DNA of 64,000 nt from Flavobacteriales bacterium UBA852 (GCA_002295925.1 DBGO01000021.1:53136-117135); one strand, 5' to 3'. Shown: positions 1 to 9,306, numbered from the stretch's first letter. Translations and numbers: made by a program. Notes: a model not told the origin generated them from the sequence alone.

Positions 1-469
1 CCGATTCTTTATTCCACGTCAGGTAGTCTTTTTTCATTAAATTAGCAATAGAGAAAATTAATGTTTTGCGTTCTTCGTCATCTTCCAATTCAATGGCTTT
101 TTTTATCAATTCTTCTACCAATTTACCGTAGTGTTTAAATTTTATTCTTTTTTGCGGATAAGGTAAACGCTCGGGTTTGGTGTAAATATCTTCACGTTTG
201 GGCTTGGGATAAGGCGAATCTACATCCAATTTAAAATCGGAAATTATAAATAAATGGTCCCAAAGTTTATGTTTAAAGTCAGGAACATCACGCAAATGCG
301 GATTAAGTTGTCCCATTACATTGATAATGGCTTGTGCTACTTTATTACGTTCTTCTCTATCTTCAATAGTAAGGGCATAATCGACCATTCGTTGAATATT
401 GCGTCCGTATTCGGGAATTATCAATCGCGGACGGCGGGTATTATAGTCTTTCTCTTCAGGATTTAGCAT
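1..469 (-). CDS. DUF4290 domain-containing protein (partial, C-terminus outside window)
   Basis: The minus-strand frame opens with ATG at 469 and stays open to the window edge, giving 156 codons without a stop. The product begins MLNPEEKDYNTRRPRLIIPE and carries GRNIQRMVDYA, NPHLRDVPDFKHKLWDHLF and SDFKLDVDSPYP, which I recognise as the DUF4290 family found across Bacteroidota. The function is unknown. It lies 57 bases downstream of uvrD on the same strand and may be cotranscribed. The C-terminus is missing only because the window ends. Confidence 0.85.
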   Translation of the reverse strand, partial: MLNPEEKDYNTRRPRLIIPEYGRNIQRMVDYALTIEDREERNKVAQAIINVMGQLNPHLRDVPDFKHKLWDHLFIISDFKLDVDSPYPKPKREDIYTKPERLPYPQKRIKFKHYGKLVEELIKKAIELEDDEERKTLIFSIANLMKKDYLTWNKES

Positions 470-526
470 TTTTCAATTTATTGTAATTAACGGTAAATGT
501 AATAAAATTATTAGTGTTTTGGCTTA

Positions 527-2773
527 TTATGATATTAATTTAAGCTTAGCATATTTGAGTAAAAGTTGTTTTTTTCCGGCATTTTTAAAATTGATGGATG
601 CTTTACCGTTTTCCAATTCAAGCACCTCTCCTACTCCAAATTTTTGATGCTCCACCAAACTGCCGACACTAATAGGCAAATTAAAAGCACTCTCTTGCGG
701 GTTGCTTTTAATTTCAGAAACTTTTTTAAGGTTTTTTGGTGGTGTTATTGGTGTAGATTTTCGTGTTTCGCTTTCTTTTCCCAATGTTTGCTTAGCTCTG
801 TTGACAGGGTATTTATGTTCAATGTACAACGGGTTGAGTTCATCGATAAAGCGACTGGGTTCGCAATAAATTTGTTGCCCCCATTTAAAGCGTTGCGTGG
901 CATAACTCAAATAACATTGTTTTTTTGCCCGTGTAACGGCAACATAAAACAAACGGCGTTCTTCTTCGAGGTCGGCACGTGAATGAAGAGCCATTTGCGA
1001 AGGAAAAAGATTTTCTTCCATTCCGGCAATAAAAACATAGGGAAACTCCAACCCTTTCGAGGCGTGAATGGTCATTAAAGTTACCTTATCGCGGTCTTCA
1101 TCGGTTTCATTGTCTTGGTCGGTAAGTAAAGCCACATCTTGCATAAAATCGGGTAAAACGGGTGTTTTTTCCGGGTCGATTTTCTTTTGTGTTTCGGAAA
1201 ATTCTTTTAAACCGTTGAGTAATTCCTGCACATTCTCATAACGCGAAATTCCTTCAGGTGTTTTATCGGCATACAGTTCTTTTAAAATACCGGATGTAGA
1301 GGCAATTTGATTCCCCAGTTCATACGCTTCGGTTGTAGCAACCTGCACATTAAAGCTTTTTATCATATCGGCAAAAGCCGATACTTTATTGAGTGTTCCA
1401 TTATTTAAACCCAAACCGGCGTTTCTGATATTGGCAATAATTTCCCACATTGATTTTCCGGAATTTACGGCAGCCACCGATATTTTATCAAGTGTGGTTT
1501 TGCCAATTCCACGTGCCGGATAGTTTATTACTCGCTTTAGTGATTCTTCATCGTTGGGGTTGATTGCCAAACGGTAATATGCCAACAAATCTTTGATTTC
1601 TTTGCGCTGATAAAATGATGTTCCGCCATAAATTTTATAGGGAATATTCTTTTTACGCAGTGTTTCCTCAATTGCTCTCGATTGTGAATTGGTACGGTAC
1701 AAAACGGCAAAATCGTAATTATGTAATTGTTTGGATAATTTTTGTTCCAAAATTATATTGGCTATGATTTTTCCTTCTTCATTATCCGAAGATGCCTTGT
1801 AAATTTCAATTTTATTTCCTTCTTCGTTGTCTGTCCAAACTTCTTTTTTAATTTGCTCTTTGTTTAACTCAATGATGCTGTTGGCGGCATTGACAATGTT
1901 TTTTGTACTGCGGTAATTTTGTTCGAGCTTAAAAATTTTGGCATCAGGATAATCTTTTTTAAAGTTTAGAATATTTTGAATATTCGCCCCGCGAAAAGCA
2001 TAAATACTTTGTGCATCATCGCCCACAACACAGATATTTTGATATGCGGCAGCCAATTGTTTTACAATTAAATATTGCGAAAAGTTGGTATCTTGATACT
2101 CATCTACCAAAATGTATTTAAACTGATGTTGATATTTGACTAAAATATCAGGGTTTTTGGCCAACAATATATTGGTTTTGAACAGTAAATCGTCAAAATC
2201 CATTGCCGATGATTTCATCAAACGGCGTTGGTAAGTATCGTAAATATCCACCAATTTCGGTTTTGCCGATTGACGGTCTTCAGCAATTAAATTGACACTT
2301 TTTTTATAATCTTCTACCGATATAAGGTTGTTTTTGGCAGCAGAAATTCGGCTTAAAACCAACCCCGGTTTGTAAATTTTATCGTCTAAACCATATTCTT
2401 TAATAATGGTTTTAATCAAATTTTTTGAGTCTTGTGTGTCGTAAATGGTAAAATCGCGTGGAAATCCTATTCGTTCGGCTTCTTGACGTAAAATGCGGGC
2501 AAAAATAGAGTGGAAAGTTCCCATCCAAATATTTCGTGCCTCAGACGGTCCTACAATTTGAGCAATCCGCTCTTTCATTTCATTGGCGGCTTTGTTGGTA
2601 AAGGTCAATGCCAAAATATTAAAAGCATCTACTCCTTTATTTATTAAATGAGCAATACGATAGGTAAGCACCCGGGTTTTTCCCGACCCTGCGCCGGCAA
2701 TAACCATTACGGGTCCTTCGGTTGCTTCTACGGCTTGTCGTTGTGCGGGATTTAATTCACTTAAATAATCCAT
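527..2773 (-). CDS. uvrD: ATP-dependent 3'-5' DNA helicase, UvrD/PcrA family
   Basis: This is a superfamily 1A helicase that unwinds DNA in nucleotide excision and mismatch repair. The 748-residue product shows the motifs in order: Walker A AGAGSGKT (26-33), Ia LALTFTNKAANEM, Walker B DEYQD (about 224-228), III VVGDDAQSIYAFRGA, IV LEQNYRST, V MTIHASKGLEFPYVF and VI RRLFYVAVTRAKK. The last 45 or so residues (SLVEHQKFGVGEV) match the Tudor-like tail of PcrA/UvrD, which binds RNA polymerase in known homologues. Length is normal for the family. The PcrA and UvrD names cannot be separated from sequence alone. Confidence 0.95.
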   Translation of the reverse strand: MDYLSELNPAQRQAVEATEGPVMVIAGAGSGKTRVLTYRIAHLINKGVDAFNILALTFTNKAANEMKERIAQIVGPSEARNIWMGTFHSIFARILRQEAERIGFPRDFTIYDTQDSKNLIKTIIKEYGLDDKIYKPGLVLSRISAAKNNLISVEDYKKSVNLIAEDRQSAKPKLVDIYDTYQRRLMKSSAMDFDDLLFKTNILLAKNPDILVKYQHQFKYILVDEYQDTNFSQYLIVKQLAAAYQNICVVGDDAQSIYAFRGANIQNILNFKKDYPDAKIFKLEQNYRSTKNIVNAANSIIELNKEQIKKEVWTDNEEGNKIEIYKASSDNEEGKIIANIILEQKLSKQLHNYDFAVLYRTNSQSRAIEETLRKKNIPYKIYGGTSFYQRKEIKDLLAYYRLAINPNDEESLKRVINYPARGIGKTTLDKISVAAVNSGKSMWEIIANIRNAGLGLNNGTLNKVSAFADMIKSFNVQVATTEAYELGNQIASTSGILKELYADKTPEGISRYENVQELLNGLKEFSETQKKIDPEKTPVLPDFMQDVALLTDQDNETDEDRDKVTLMTIHASKGLEFPYVFIAGMEENLFPSQMALHSRADLEEERRLFYVAVTRAKKQCYLSYATQRFKWGQQIYCEPSRFIDELNPLYIEHKYPVNRAKQTLGKESETRKSTPITPPKNLKKVSEIKSNPQESAFNLPISVGSLVEHQKFGVGEVLELENGKASINFKNAGKKQLLLKYAKLKLIS

Positions 2774-2804
2774 TGATAAAAAGGTATGAAATTTTGTATT
2801 ATCT

Positions 2805-2812
2805 CAAAATTA
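2805..2812 (-). promoter_or_regulatory. Candidate -7 promoter box (TAATTTTG) for uvrD
   Basis: On the minus strand the box matches the Bacteroidota -7 consensus TAnnTTTG and lies 31 bases upstream of the uvrD ATG. I see no clear -33 TTTG partner, so this is a motif match only. Confidence 0.3.
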
Positions 2813-2896
2813 CTATTATCCACCGACATTTTTTGACGATAAAAAAACGAAGTATTAACAATTTTCTTTCATATTGAAAATCAACAGAATATCAAA

Positions 2897-3454
2897 TTAT
2901 TTTTTGAAAATCCACTTTACAAATAAAGATAAAACAGAAATTAACAACACGAATCCCGAAAACCATTTCATCACATTAAAAAAGACGGTTACCAATAAAA
3001 GCCAATCATTACTTTTTGGATACATAAGAAGTGCCGTTTGAATGCCAACATTTTCCAATAAATCAAAACCGGCAACCATAAAAGGCAACCCGATCCAATG
3101 TCTTTTTGAATTATAATTATACGGATATACTTTTTTCAACAAAAACACCAAAAGAAAGGCATAAATAAACCCATAGGTAAGCGCGTATAAATTATCAACA
3201 AGTACGGATGTAAGAAAATACGCTTCACGACCTTTTTCGCCAAGCACTGTAAATAGTTGTTTAGCTTCAGCCGGCATAAATCCAACACGAGTATCCAATA
3301 TTTTTTGTAGCGGAAAATCTGCATCTATCCGGTTGGGAAAGTAAGGAAAAATGACAGCATTGACAAAAACAATCCAAATGATGCCAATAATGATACGATT
3401 GGGCTTGGCATTTCGTTCAACCCAAAACATAATATTTTCACAAAACCTGTTCAT
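2897..3454 (-). CDS. Multi-pass inner-membrane protein of unknown function
   Basis: I do not recognise the family. The product has about 185 residues starting MNRFCENIMFWVERNAK. That ATG lies 4 bases after the nnr stop codon; a longer frame from 3514 would run back into nnr and is unlikely. Hydrophobic segments suggest four or five helices, including IIIGIIWIVFVNAVIFPYF, ALTYGFIYAFLLVFLL, WIGLPFMVAGFDLLENV and a long C-terminal region ending LISVLSLFVKWIFKK. The tight spacing suggests cotranscription with nnr and rlmH. Nothing visible gives a substrate or activity. Confidence 0.75.
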   Translation of the reverse strand: MNRFCENIMFWVERNAKPNRIIIGIIWIVFVNAVIFPYFPNRIDADFPLQKILDTRVGFMPAEAKQLFTVLGEKGREAYFLTSVLVDNLYALTYGFIYAFLLVFLLKKVYPYNYNSKRHWIGLPFMVAGFDLLENVGIQTALLMYPKSNDWLLLVTVFFNVMKWFSGFVLLISVLSLFVKWIFKK

Positions 3455-3458
3455 TTCA

Positions 3459-4973
3459 TTATCCTGCAACTTGCTTAAATGCCTTGCCCAAATATTCGAT
3501 GATATCCGAAGCAATCAGCGACTCCATGCTTTGTTCCTCCAATGCTAAATCGCCGGCTAAACCATGCAAATACACACCTAATACGGCAGCATCTTTTGAC
3601 GGATATTTTTGAGCCAACAAGGCGGTAATTATGCCTGTTAGTACATCGCCGCTGCCGGCGGTTGCCATTCCGGCATTACCGGTTGGGTTAAAATACATTT
3701 TTCCGTCGGGACAAACAATAACACTATATGCACCTTTGACAACCACATAGGAAGAGTAACGAAAAGCAAATGCTTTGGCTTTGTCTAATTTTTCCAAATC
3801 GTTGTTCCACTTTCCAATTAAGCGTTCCAACTCTTTGGGGTGTGGGGTGAAAATACAATTTGGCGGCAAAAACGAAAGCCACGTTTTATTTTCGGCAAGT
3901 ATATTAATAGCATCGGCATCAATAACCATTGGTTGTTTATACTCTTGAATCAACAATTTAAGCAAATTTTGGGTTTGCTTGTTTTGTCCTATCCCACAAC
4001 CTATTCCCAACGCATTGAATGTTGCTGTATTTTTAGGCAATGATGTCAGATATTCATTGTTATCCGAATCGGATTGTACAATAATTTCGGGAATTTGATT
4101 TTGAAAAACGGTTCTGTTACATTCGGGAACGTAAGCAGTTACTAATCCGCTCCCGGCACGCAAACATGCTTTTGATGTCAAAATACCTGCACCTGCCATT
4201 CCTTTTTGGGTAACCATCAGTAAACTGTGCCCAAATGTTCCTTTGTGTGAAAATTTATTTCTTATCCGATAAACCGAACGAACAATTTCTTCATCCGTTA
4301 AAATATAAGGCGTATCAACACTTTTGACAAACTCCGGATGAATGCCTATGGGTAAAATGATGAAATGATGCACAAATTCGGCATTTTCAGGCAGTAAAAA
4401 AGCCAACTTTGCAAACTCAAATGTTAAAATTTCATCGGCACGAATAATGGCATTTTTGTCATTATCGGAATTATCTTCGGCAAACATTCCCGAAGGAATA
4501 TCAATACTAACAACAATATTATCCAAAGCATTGATTTGCTTAATAATTTCTTTCACAAATCCTTCTGCCGGACGAGACAAACCGGTTCCGAAAATGGCAT
4601 CTATAATTACCGAATGTTTTTTTACCGAAAATGTAAATTCACGTTCAGTTAAATAGTCAATTTCAACTTTTGTTTGTTTTAACCTATCTAAGTTTATCGA
4701 AAAATCTTGACTGTATCTTTTTGAAAATTCTACAACATACACTTTAACTGCGTATCCTTTTTGCGTAAGCATACGGGCAATTGCCAAACCGTCGCCTCCA
4801 TTATTACCTACCCCACAAAATAGAGCAAAAGAATAATCCGGTGAAAAATGATTGACAATCCAATTGACACATTGACCGGCGGCACGCTCCATTATATCGA
4901 TTGAAGCAATGGGCTCGTTTTCTATGGTAAATTTATCTGCTTCTCTTATTTGCTTTGCCGTAAGAATTTTCAT
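3459..4973 (-). CDS. nnr: Bifunctional NAD(P)H-hydrate epimerase / ADP-dependent (S)-NAD(P)H-hydrate dehydratase
   Basis: This enzyme repairs hydrated NADH and NADPH: an epimerase interconverts the R and S forms and a kinase-fold dehydratase restores NAD(P)H using ADP. The 504-residue product contains both domains. The N-terminal YjeF/NAXE part has GNNGGDGLAIAR (about 56-67), DAIFGTG and SIDIPSGM. The C-terminal NAXD/CARKD part has DADAINIL, FTPHPKELERL and the GSGDVLTG signature (about 440-447). Length is typical of the bacterial fusion. It lies 11 bases downstream of rlmH and 4 bases upstream of a membrane-protein gene, suggesting one operon. Confidence 0.95.
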   Translation of the reverse strand: MKILTAKQIREADKFTIENEPIASIDIMERAAGQCVNWIVNHFSPDYSFALFCGVGNNGGDGLAIARMLTQKGYAVKVYVVEFSKRYSQDFSINLDRLKQTKVEIDYLTEREFTFSVKKHSVIIDAIFGTGLSRPAEGFVKEIIKQINALDNIVVSIDIPSGMFAEDNSDNDKNAIIRADEILTFEFAKLAFLLPENAEFVHHFIILPIGIHPEFVKSVDTPYILTDEEIVRSVYRIRNKFSHKGTFGHSLLMVTQKGMAGAGILTSKACLRAGSGLVTAYVPECNRTVFQNQIPEIIVQSDSDNNEYLTSLPKNTATFNALGIGCGIGQNKQTQNLLKLLIQEYKQPMVIDADAINILAENKTWLSFLPPNCIFTPHPKELERLIGKWNNDLEKLDKAKAFAFRYSSYVVVKGAYSVIVCPDGKMYFNPTGNAGMATAGSGDVLTGIITALLAQKYPSKDAAVLGVYLHGLAGDLALEEQSMESLIASDIIEYLGKAFKQVAG

Positions 4974-4984
4974 AACTTGTCTCT

Positions 4985-5452
4985 TTATTCGTGATGGTAT
5001 TTTTCGCCTTTGATAATGGTGAAAGCTCTATATAATTGTTCGATAAACAGCAGACGTATCATTTGATGTGAAAAAGTCATTGGCGATAAGCTGATTTTCA
5101 TATCGGCGCGTCGGTAAACCTCTTCCGAAAAACCAAATGCTCCGCCTACTGCAAACACAACCGATGGCACCGATTGTATTTGCCATTTTTCTATTTGTTT
5201 GGCAAACTCTACCGAACGAAACATTTTTCCCTTTTCATCAAGCAACACCAGTTTATCAGATGTGTTTACCTGTTGCAACAGTCTTTCTCCTTCGGCTTTT
5301 TTTAATTGTTCGTGCGTGTTTTGTTTTTTCACATCCGGCAGTTCTGCATAAGTAAAATTGACATAATGCTTTAACCGTTTTTGATATTCTTCAAAACCTT
5401 CTTTTACAAAAGGTGTATTTGTTTTTCCTATGACGATTAACTTAATTTGCAT
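4985..5452 (-). CDS. rlmH: 23S rRNA (pseudouridine-1915-N3)-methyltransferase RlmH
   Basis: This SPOUT-class enzyme methylates pseudouridine 1915 in helix 69 of 23S rRNA. The 155-residue product has the expected length. It starts MQIKLIVIGKT and contains LLDEKGK, the SAM-binding knot loop AVGGAFGFSEEVYRRA, then LSPMTFSHQMIRLLFIEQLYRA and the terminal KGEKYHHE typical of the family. It is divergent from the DUF4783-nadC genes and heads a likely rlmH-nnr operon. Confidence 0.95.
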   Translation of the reverse strand: MQIKLIVIGKTNTPFVKEGFEEYQKRLKHYVNFTYAELPDVKKQNTHEQLKKAEGERLLQQVNTSDKLVLLDEKGKMFRSVEFAKQIEKWQIQSVPSVVFAVGGAFGFSEEVYRRADMKISLSPMTFSHQMIRLLFIEQLYRAFTIIKGEKYHHE

Positions 5453-5535
5453 AAAATAAAAAAGCCATTTTTATGAACCGATAAAATTAGCGTATCTTTT
5501 CGGGTATTTAACCGTAAAATTCGATAAAAATACTT

Positions 5536-5543
5536 TATTTTTG
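5536..5543 (+). promoter_or_regulatory. Candidate -7 promoter box (TATTTTTG) upstream of the DUF4783 gene
   Basis: The box matches TAnnTTTG exactly and lies 54 bases before the ATG at 5598, in the divergent region shared with rlmH. No good -33 TTTG is visible. A transcript starting near 5549 would have a leader of about 50 bases and could also carry nadC and the YihY gene. Confidence 0.3.
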
Positions 5544-5597
5544 TTTTAATGTTTTATGGCTTAATTTTTGCATAAATTGCCTTAAATTATAAAAATT

Positions 5598-6002
5598 ATG
5601 ACACAACGAGTGGTCTTATTACTGATATTAATTACAACTGCCTTTACGGGCTTTTCTCAAAACAGCGAAGAAGCTTTCAGAAAATCAATTGCCGTTGCCT
5701 TTAAGCAAGGAAATTACAATACTGTTTCGAATTATTTTAACAATAAAATTGATATAAATATCGACGGAAATGAAGGGGTTTACGGTAAAGCGCAAGCCAA
5801 AGAAATATTAAAATCATTTTTCGAAAAACACAAACCTGTTAACTCTTTTTCCACCATTCACAATGGAAAATCGAATGAAAACTTATTTTTCTCCATTGGC
5901 AAATTAACTTGCAAAGGTGGTGTTTTCAGAACCTATCTGTTGTATCAAAAAGAAGGCAATCAATTTATTATTAAAGAAATTCGTATCGAGCCGGAAGGCT
6001 AA
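5598..6002 (+). CDS. DUF4783 domain-containing secreted protein (NTF2-like)
   Basis: This is a 134-residue protein with an N-terminal signal peptide (MTQRVVLLLILITTAFTGFS, then QN). The rest (AFRKSIAVAFKQGNYNTVSNYF, GKAQAKEILKSFFEKH, an IHNGKSNENLFFSIGKL strand, and a final FIIKEIRIEPE) matches my recollection of DUF4783, a small NTF2-like Bacteroidota family of unknown role. It lies directly upstream of nadC and divergent from rlmH, and the three are probably a conserved neighbourhood. The protein is predicted to be exported; no catalytic residues can be assigned. Confidence 0.8.
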   Translation: MTQRVVLLLILITTAFTGFSQNSEEAFRKSIAVAFKQGNYNTVSNYFNNKIDINIDGNEGVYGKAQAKEILKSFFEKHKPVNSFSTIHNGKSNENLFFSIGKLTCKGGVFRTYLLYQKEGNQFIIKEIRIEPEG

Positions 6003-6017
6003 AATCAATTATTGTAT

Positions 6018-6854
6018 ATGCTGTCGCTAAACGAAATGATTCAATGCGCTATTAAAGAAGACATCGGCAATGGTGATTATACCTCTATGGCTTGTGTACC
6101 CGAAACGGCTGAAGGAAAAGCCAAATTACTGGTAAAAGAAAAGGGCATTATTGCCGGAGTTGATGTGGCAAAAGAAATTTTCAACACAATAGACGCAAGC
6201 CTTATTGTTCGCGATTTTATTTCTGACGGAAGTTCGATTTCACCGGGCGATATTGTTTTGGAAGTGGAAGGTTCGGCACAATCCATACTTAAAGCCGAAC
6301 GCTTGGTATTGAATTGTATGCAACGAATGAGCGGAATTGCCACTTACACTAATTATTTGGCAAATCTTATTAAAGATTATCCTACCCAATTATTGGATAC
6401 AAGAAAAACCACGCCCAATTTCCGTTTGCTCGAAAAAATGGCGGTTGCCATTGGCGGCGGAGTAAACCACCGTTTTGGATTGGACGATATGATGATGATT
6501 AAAGATAATCATATTGATTATGCCGGAGGTATTAAAGAAGCCATTGAAGCGGCAAATCAATTCCGTAACGAAAAAAACTTATCAATTCCTTTAGAAATTG
6601 AAGCCCGCAACCTTCAAGAATTGGAAGAAATATTAAGCGTTGGCAATATAGACCGAATTATGCTTGACAACTTTTCTTTCGATGATATGCGAACTGCTGT
6701 TTCGCTTATTGCCGGAAAATATGAATCCGAAGCTTCAGGTGGAATTAATGAGACGACAATCATTGAATATGCAAAATGCGGAGTAGATTATATATCGGTG
6801 GGTGCACTAACGCATCAAATTAAAAGCTTAGACTTGAGTTTAAAAGCCGTTTAA
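6018..6854 (+). CDS. nadC: Nicotinate-nucleotide pyrophosphorylase (carboxylating)
   Basis: The enzyme converts quinolinate and PRPP to nicotinate mononucleotide, CO2 and pyrophosphate in de novo NAD synthesis. The product (about 278 residues) has EDIGNGDYTS, the ERLVLNCMQRMSGIAT helix, the PRPP-site segment LDTRKTTPNFRLLEK, GGGVNHRFGLDDMMMIKDNH, EIEARNLQEL, RIMLDNF and the C-terminal GGINETT...VDYISVGALTH. All are family hallmarks. I chose ATG at 6018; an in-frame TTG at 6012 would add two residues. It follows the DUF4783 gene by 15 bases. Confidence 0.95.
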   Translation: MLSLNEMIQCAIKEDIGNGDYTSMACVPETAEGKAKLLVKEKGIIAGVDVAKEIFNTIDASLIVRDFISDGSSISPGDIVLEVEGSAQSILKAERLVLNCMQRMSGIATYTNYLANLIKDYPTQLLDTRKTTPNFRLLEKMAVAIGGGVNHRFGLDDMMMIKDNHIDYAGGIKEAIEAANQFRNEKNLSIPLEIEARNLQELEEILSVGNIDRIMLDNFSFDDMRTAVSLIAGKYESEASGGINETTIIEYAKCGVDYISVGALTHQIKSLDLSLKAV

Positions 6855-6858
6855 ACCC

Positions 6859-7785
6859 ATGTCATTTGTTAAAAAAATAAAAGAATCATTACTTGTTAAG
6901 ACGGTTATCCGGCTTAGCAAAAAAATCATCTTGCCCGGATTTGAAGGAATGCCGCTTTACGATGTAATAAAGTTTTTTATTTCCGGATTACAAAACGGTT
7001 ATATTGACACGCGAGCATCGGCTATGTCGTTTAAATTTTTTATGTCGCTGTTTCCTTTTTTAATATTTCTTTTCACTTTAATTCCATACATTCCCATTGA
7101 TAATTTTCAAATTCAATTATTGGAACTTTTAGAGCAAATTTTGCCAAATAATGCTTACAATTTTGTACAGGGAACTATTGAAGATTTAGTACTGAAAAAA
7201 CACACGGGATTACTTTCTTTTGGTATTATCTTCACCATATATTTAGCTACAAACGGTGTTGAGGCAATGCTTGTTGCATTTAACAGTTCTTCGCATTTGA
7301 GTGAATTTTCAAATTCTTTTTTACAACAAAAACTGCGTGCATTTGTAATTTTAATCGTTCTGGTACTTACCATAATTGTTACTATAGGCGCAATCATCGG
7401 TACAGACTTTGGTATTAATTATTTAAAAAATCATCATCTAATAAACAAAAGTTGGACGATTTTCTTAATCAACTTTATTCAAATCCTTATACTTTTGGTG
7501 GTTTATTTTTTAAGTATTTCATTTGTTTATTACTATGGAAATTTAAAAAGCAAAAAATTCCGGTTTATTTCAGCCGGCTCCACGTTTGCAACTGTTCTTT
7601 CTCTGTTACTTACCTTAGGTTTTGCTTATTATGTCAATAATTTTGGGAATTACAATAAAATTTATGGTTCACTTGGTGCAATGATTGTGCTGATGTTGTG
7701 GATGTATTACAACTCTATTGCCTTACTGTTAGGATTCGAACTTAATGCAAGTATTCGTCACGCTTCGGGTAACCTTAAAAAATAA
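6859..7785 (+). CDS. YihY/virulence factor BrkB family inner-membrane protein
   Basis: This is a 308-residue multi-pass membrane protein. It contains the family pattern TRASAMSFKFFMSLFPFLIFLFTLIPYIP, a central region LSFGIIFTIYLATNGVEAMLVAFN, and three more hydrophobic spans ending with YGSLGAMIVLMLWMYYNS and LLLGFELNASI. These are typical of the YihY/BrkB family (formerly misnamed ribonuclease BN). The molecular function is not established. It starts 4 bases after nadC, so it is probably translated from the same message. Confidence 0.9.
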   Translation: MSFVKKIKESLLVKTVIRLSKKIILPGFEGMPLYDVIKFFISGLQNGYIDTRASAMSFKFFMSLFPFLIFLFTLIPYIPIDNFQIQLLELLEQILPNNAYNFVQGTIEDLVLKKHTGLLSFGIIFTIYLATNGVEAMLVAFNSSSHLSEFSNSFLQQKLRAFVILIVLVLTIIVTIGAIIGTDFGINYLKNHHLINKSWTIFLINFIQILILLVVYFLSISFVYYYGNLKSKKFRFISAGSTFATVLSLLLTLGFAYYVNNFGNYNKIYGSLGAMIVLMLWMYYNSIALLLGFELNASIRHASGNLKK

Positions 7786-7792
7786 TTTTCAG

Positions 7793-7800
7793 TATATTTG
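7793..7800 (+). promoter_or_regulatory. Candidate -7 promoter box (TATATTTG) 5 nt before the SpoIIE-phosphatase ATG
   Basis: The box is an exact TAnnTTTG match ending at 7800, with ATG at 7806. If used, transcription would begin at or next to the start codon, giving a leaderless message. No -33 TTTG is evident. Confidence 0.35.
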
Positions 7801-7805
7801 TTTTG

Positions 7806-9269
7806 ATGGGTGAATCCAATAGCGAATATAAAAAAATCATTATCCCCGAGGAAGAAATTACTTTTCTGTTCCAAAAGCAAGCCCGTAAGTATGCTATTAT
7901 GACATACAAAATTGGCGGATGGCTCACACCATTTTGGGCACTTCTCGATTATACTATGGCTCATGAGCATTTTAGCACTTTCCTTCTACTTCGGGTATTC
8001 GGCACATTTTTCTTACTTTTTACTGCTTACTTATTAGAAAAAAACAAAATATCACTCGCATTATCTTACATTGTAGGATACTCTACAACATTAATTTATG
8101 TTGCCTATATGTGTTCTGTTGTTCCCTCTCCGGCATTAACTTCATATATTTTGGGTTACACAATGATACTTTTGGTAGGTAATTTCTTTTTACTGACAAA
8201 AATAACAGTATCTATATCATACTTTTTCTTGTCTATCATTCTACTGCTTATTTTCAACAGTATTTTTAAAGAACATTCTCTTATAGAAATACTAAATAAT
8301 GGCGGTTACTTATATTTAACGCTTGGCGCATTTGGTGTGGGCGCTTCTTATTTGCATTACTTATCCGAGAAAAAATCTATCATAAACCGATTGCGCATTC
8401 AAAAAAGCAATGAAATATTGCAAAAACAACAAAAAGATCTACAAATAAAAAACACTGAAATATTACTTCAAAAACACGCTATTGAAAATAAAAATAAAGA
8501 AATAACTGATTCTATCAATTACGCCAAACGTATTCAGCAAGCTATGTTGTCGCTCGAAGACGATGAAAGTGCCGACATTCCCGAACATTATATCTTTTTC
8601 CAACCTCGTGATATTGTTTCCGGCGATTTTTATTGGGAAAAACGCATTGGTGATCAATGGTTTGTAAGTGTTGCAGATTGTACAGGGCACGGCGTACCGG
8701 GTGGTTTTATGAGTATGCTTGGTATCAGTTTATTTAACAATATTGTAAAAGATGAAAACATTTCACCGGCAGAAATTTTGGAAGAAACCCGGAATTCTTT
8801 ATTAAATTACTTGGAGTATGATGGTATGGATGTTTCTTTTTGCAAGATAAACCTGAAAACTTTTGAGCTTGAGTGGAGCGGTGCCAACAATCCGTTATGG
8901 ATTGTTAAAAATTTTGACGGAGAATATAATATTGAAGCTTTGGATAATTATGATGAATTTTTATCCGGTATAGAAATAAAACCAAACAAACAACCCGTGG
9001 GAAAACACCTTATTCAAAAACCGTTTACAAACCATAAACTTCAGCTTGAAAAAGGCGACGAAATTATTCTTTTTTCAGATGGTTATGCCGACCAATTTGG
9101 TGGTCCCAGAGGAAAAAAATTCAAATACAGAAACTTTAAGCTTTTACACAAGAAAATTGCTCAACTACCTATCAATAAACAAAAAGATATTATTGAATCT
9201 ACTTTTTACGAATGGAAGGGAAATTACGAACAAATTGATGATGTTTGTGTAATGGGAATTAAAATATAA
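7806..9269 (+). CDS. Membrane-anchored SpoIIE-type (PP2C-like) serine/threonine phosphatase
   Basis: The product has about 487 residues, starting at ATG 7806 (an in-frame TTG at 7803 adds one residue). The first 180 or so residues hold several hydrophobic helices. A coiled coil rich in K, Q and E follows (about 195-240), containing the conserved DSINYAKRIQQAML. The C-terminal catalytic domain has DIVSGDFYW, DCTGHGVPGGFMSMLG, SGANNPLW, LFSDGYADQFGG and a final QIDDVCVMGIKI; the aspartates at GD, DC, SDG and DD are the expected metal ligands. Such proteins dephosphorylate anti-anti-sigma-like or other signalling proteins. The partner here is unknown. Confidence 0.9.
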   Translation: MGESNSEYKKIIIPEEEITFLFQKQARKYAIMTYKIGGWLTPFWALLDYTMAHEHFSTFLLLRVFGTFFLLFTAYLLEKNKISLALSYIVGYSTTLIYVAYMCSVVPSPALTSYILGYTMILLVGNFFLLTKITVSISYFFLSIILLLIFNSIFKEHSLIEILNNGGYLYLTLGAFGVGASYLHYLSEKKSIINRLRIQKSNEILQKQQKDLQIKNTEILLQKHAIENKNKEITDSINYAKRIQQAMLSLEDDESADIPEHYIFFQPRDIVSGDFYWEKRIGDQWFVSVADCTGHGVPGGFMSMLGISLFNNIVKDENISPAEILEETRNSLLNYLEYDGMDVSFCKINLKTFELEWSGANNPLWIVKNFDGEYNIEALDNYDEFLSGIEIKPNKQPVGKHLIQKPFTNHKLQLEKGDEIILFSDGYADQFGGPRGKKFKYRNFKLLHKKIAQLPINKQKDIIESTFYEWKGNYEQIDDVCVMGIKI

Positions 9270-9306
9270 AATAACTTTACACGCCAAAAAAAAGACTTAT
9301 CCTGTT

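Noticed and set aside
566..982. Open plus-strand frame of 138 codons opposite uvrD
   Set aside because: It is antisense to a well-conserved helicase and its sequence is Cys/Phe-rich noise without homology.
3455..3514. Upstream start for the membrane protein inside nnr
   Set aside because: It would overlap a well-supported gene by about 55 bases while an ATG 4 bases after the nnr stop is available.
7725..7745. GGATTCGAAC resembling a tRNA T-arm
   Set aside because: It is inside the YihY reading frame and no acceptor stem or anticodon arm flanks it.
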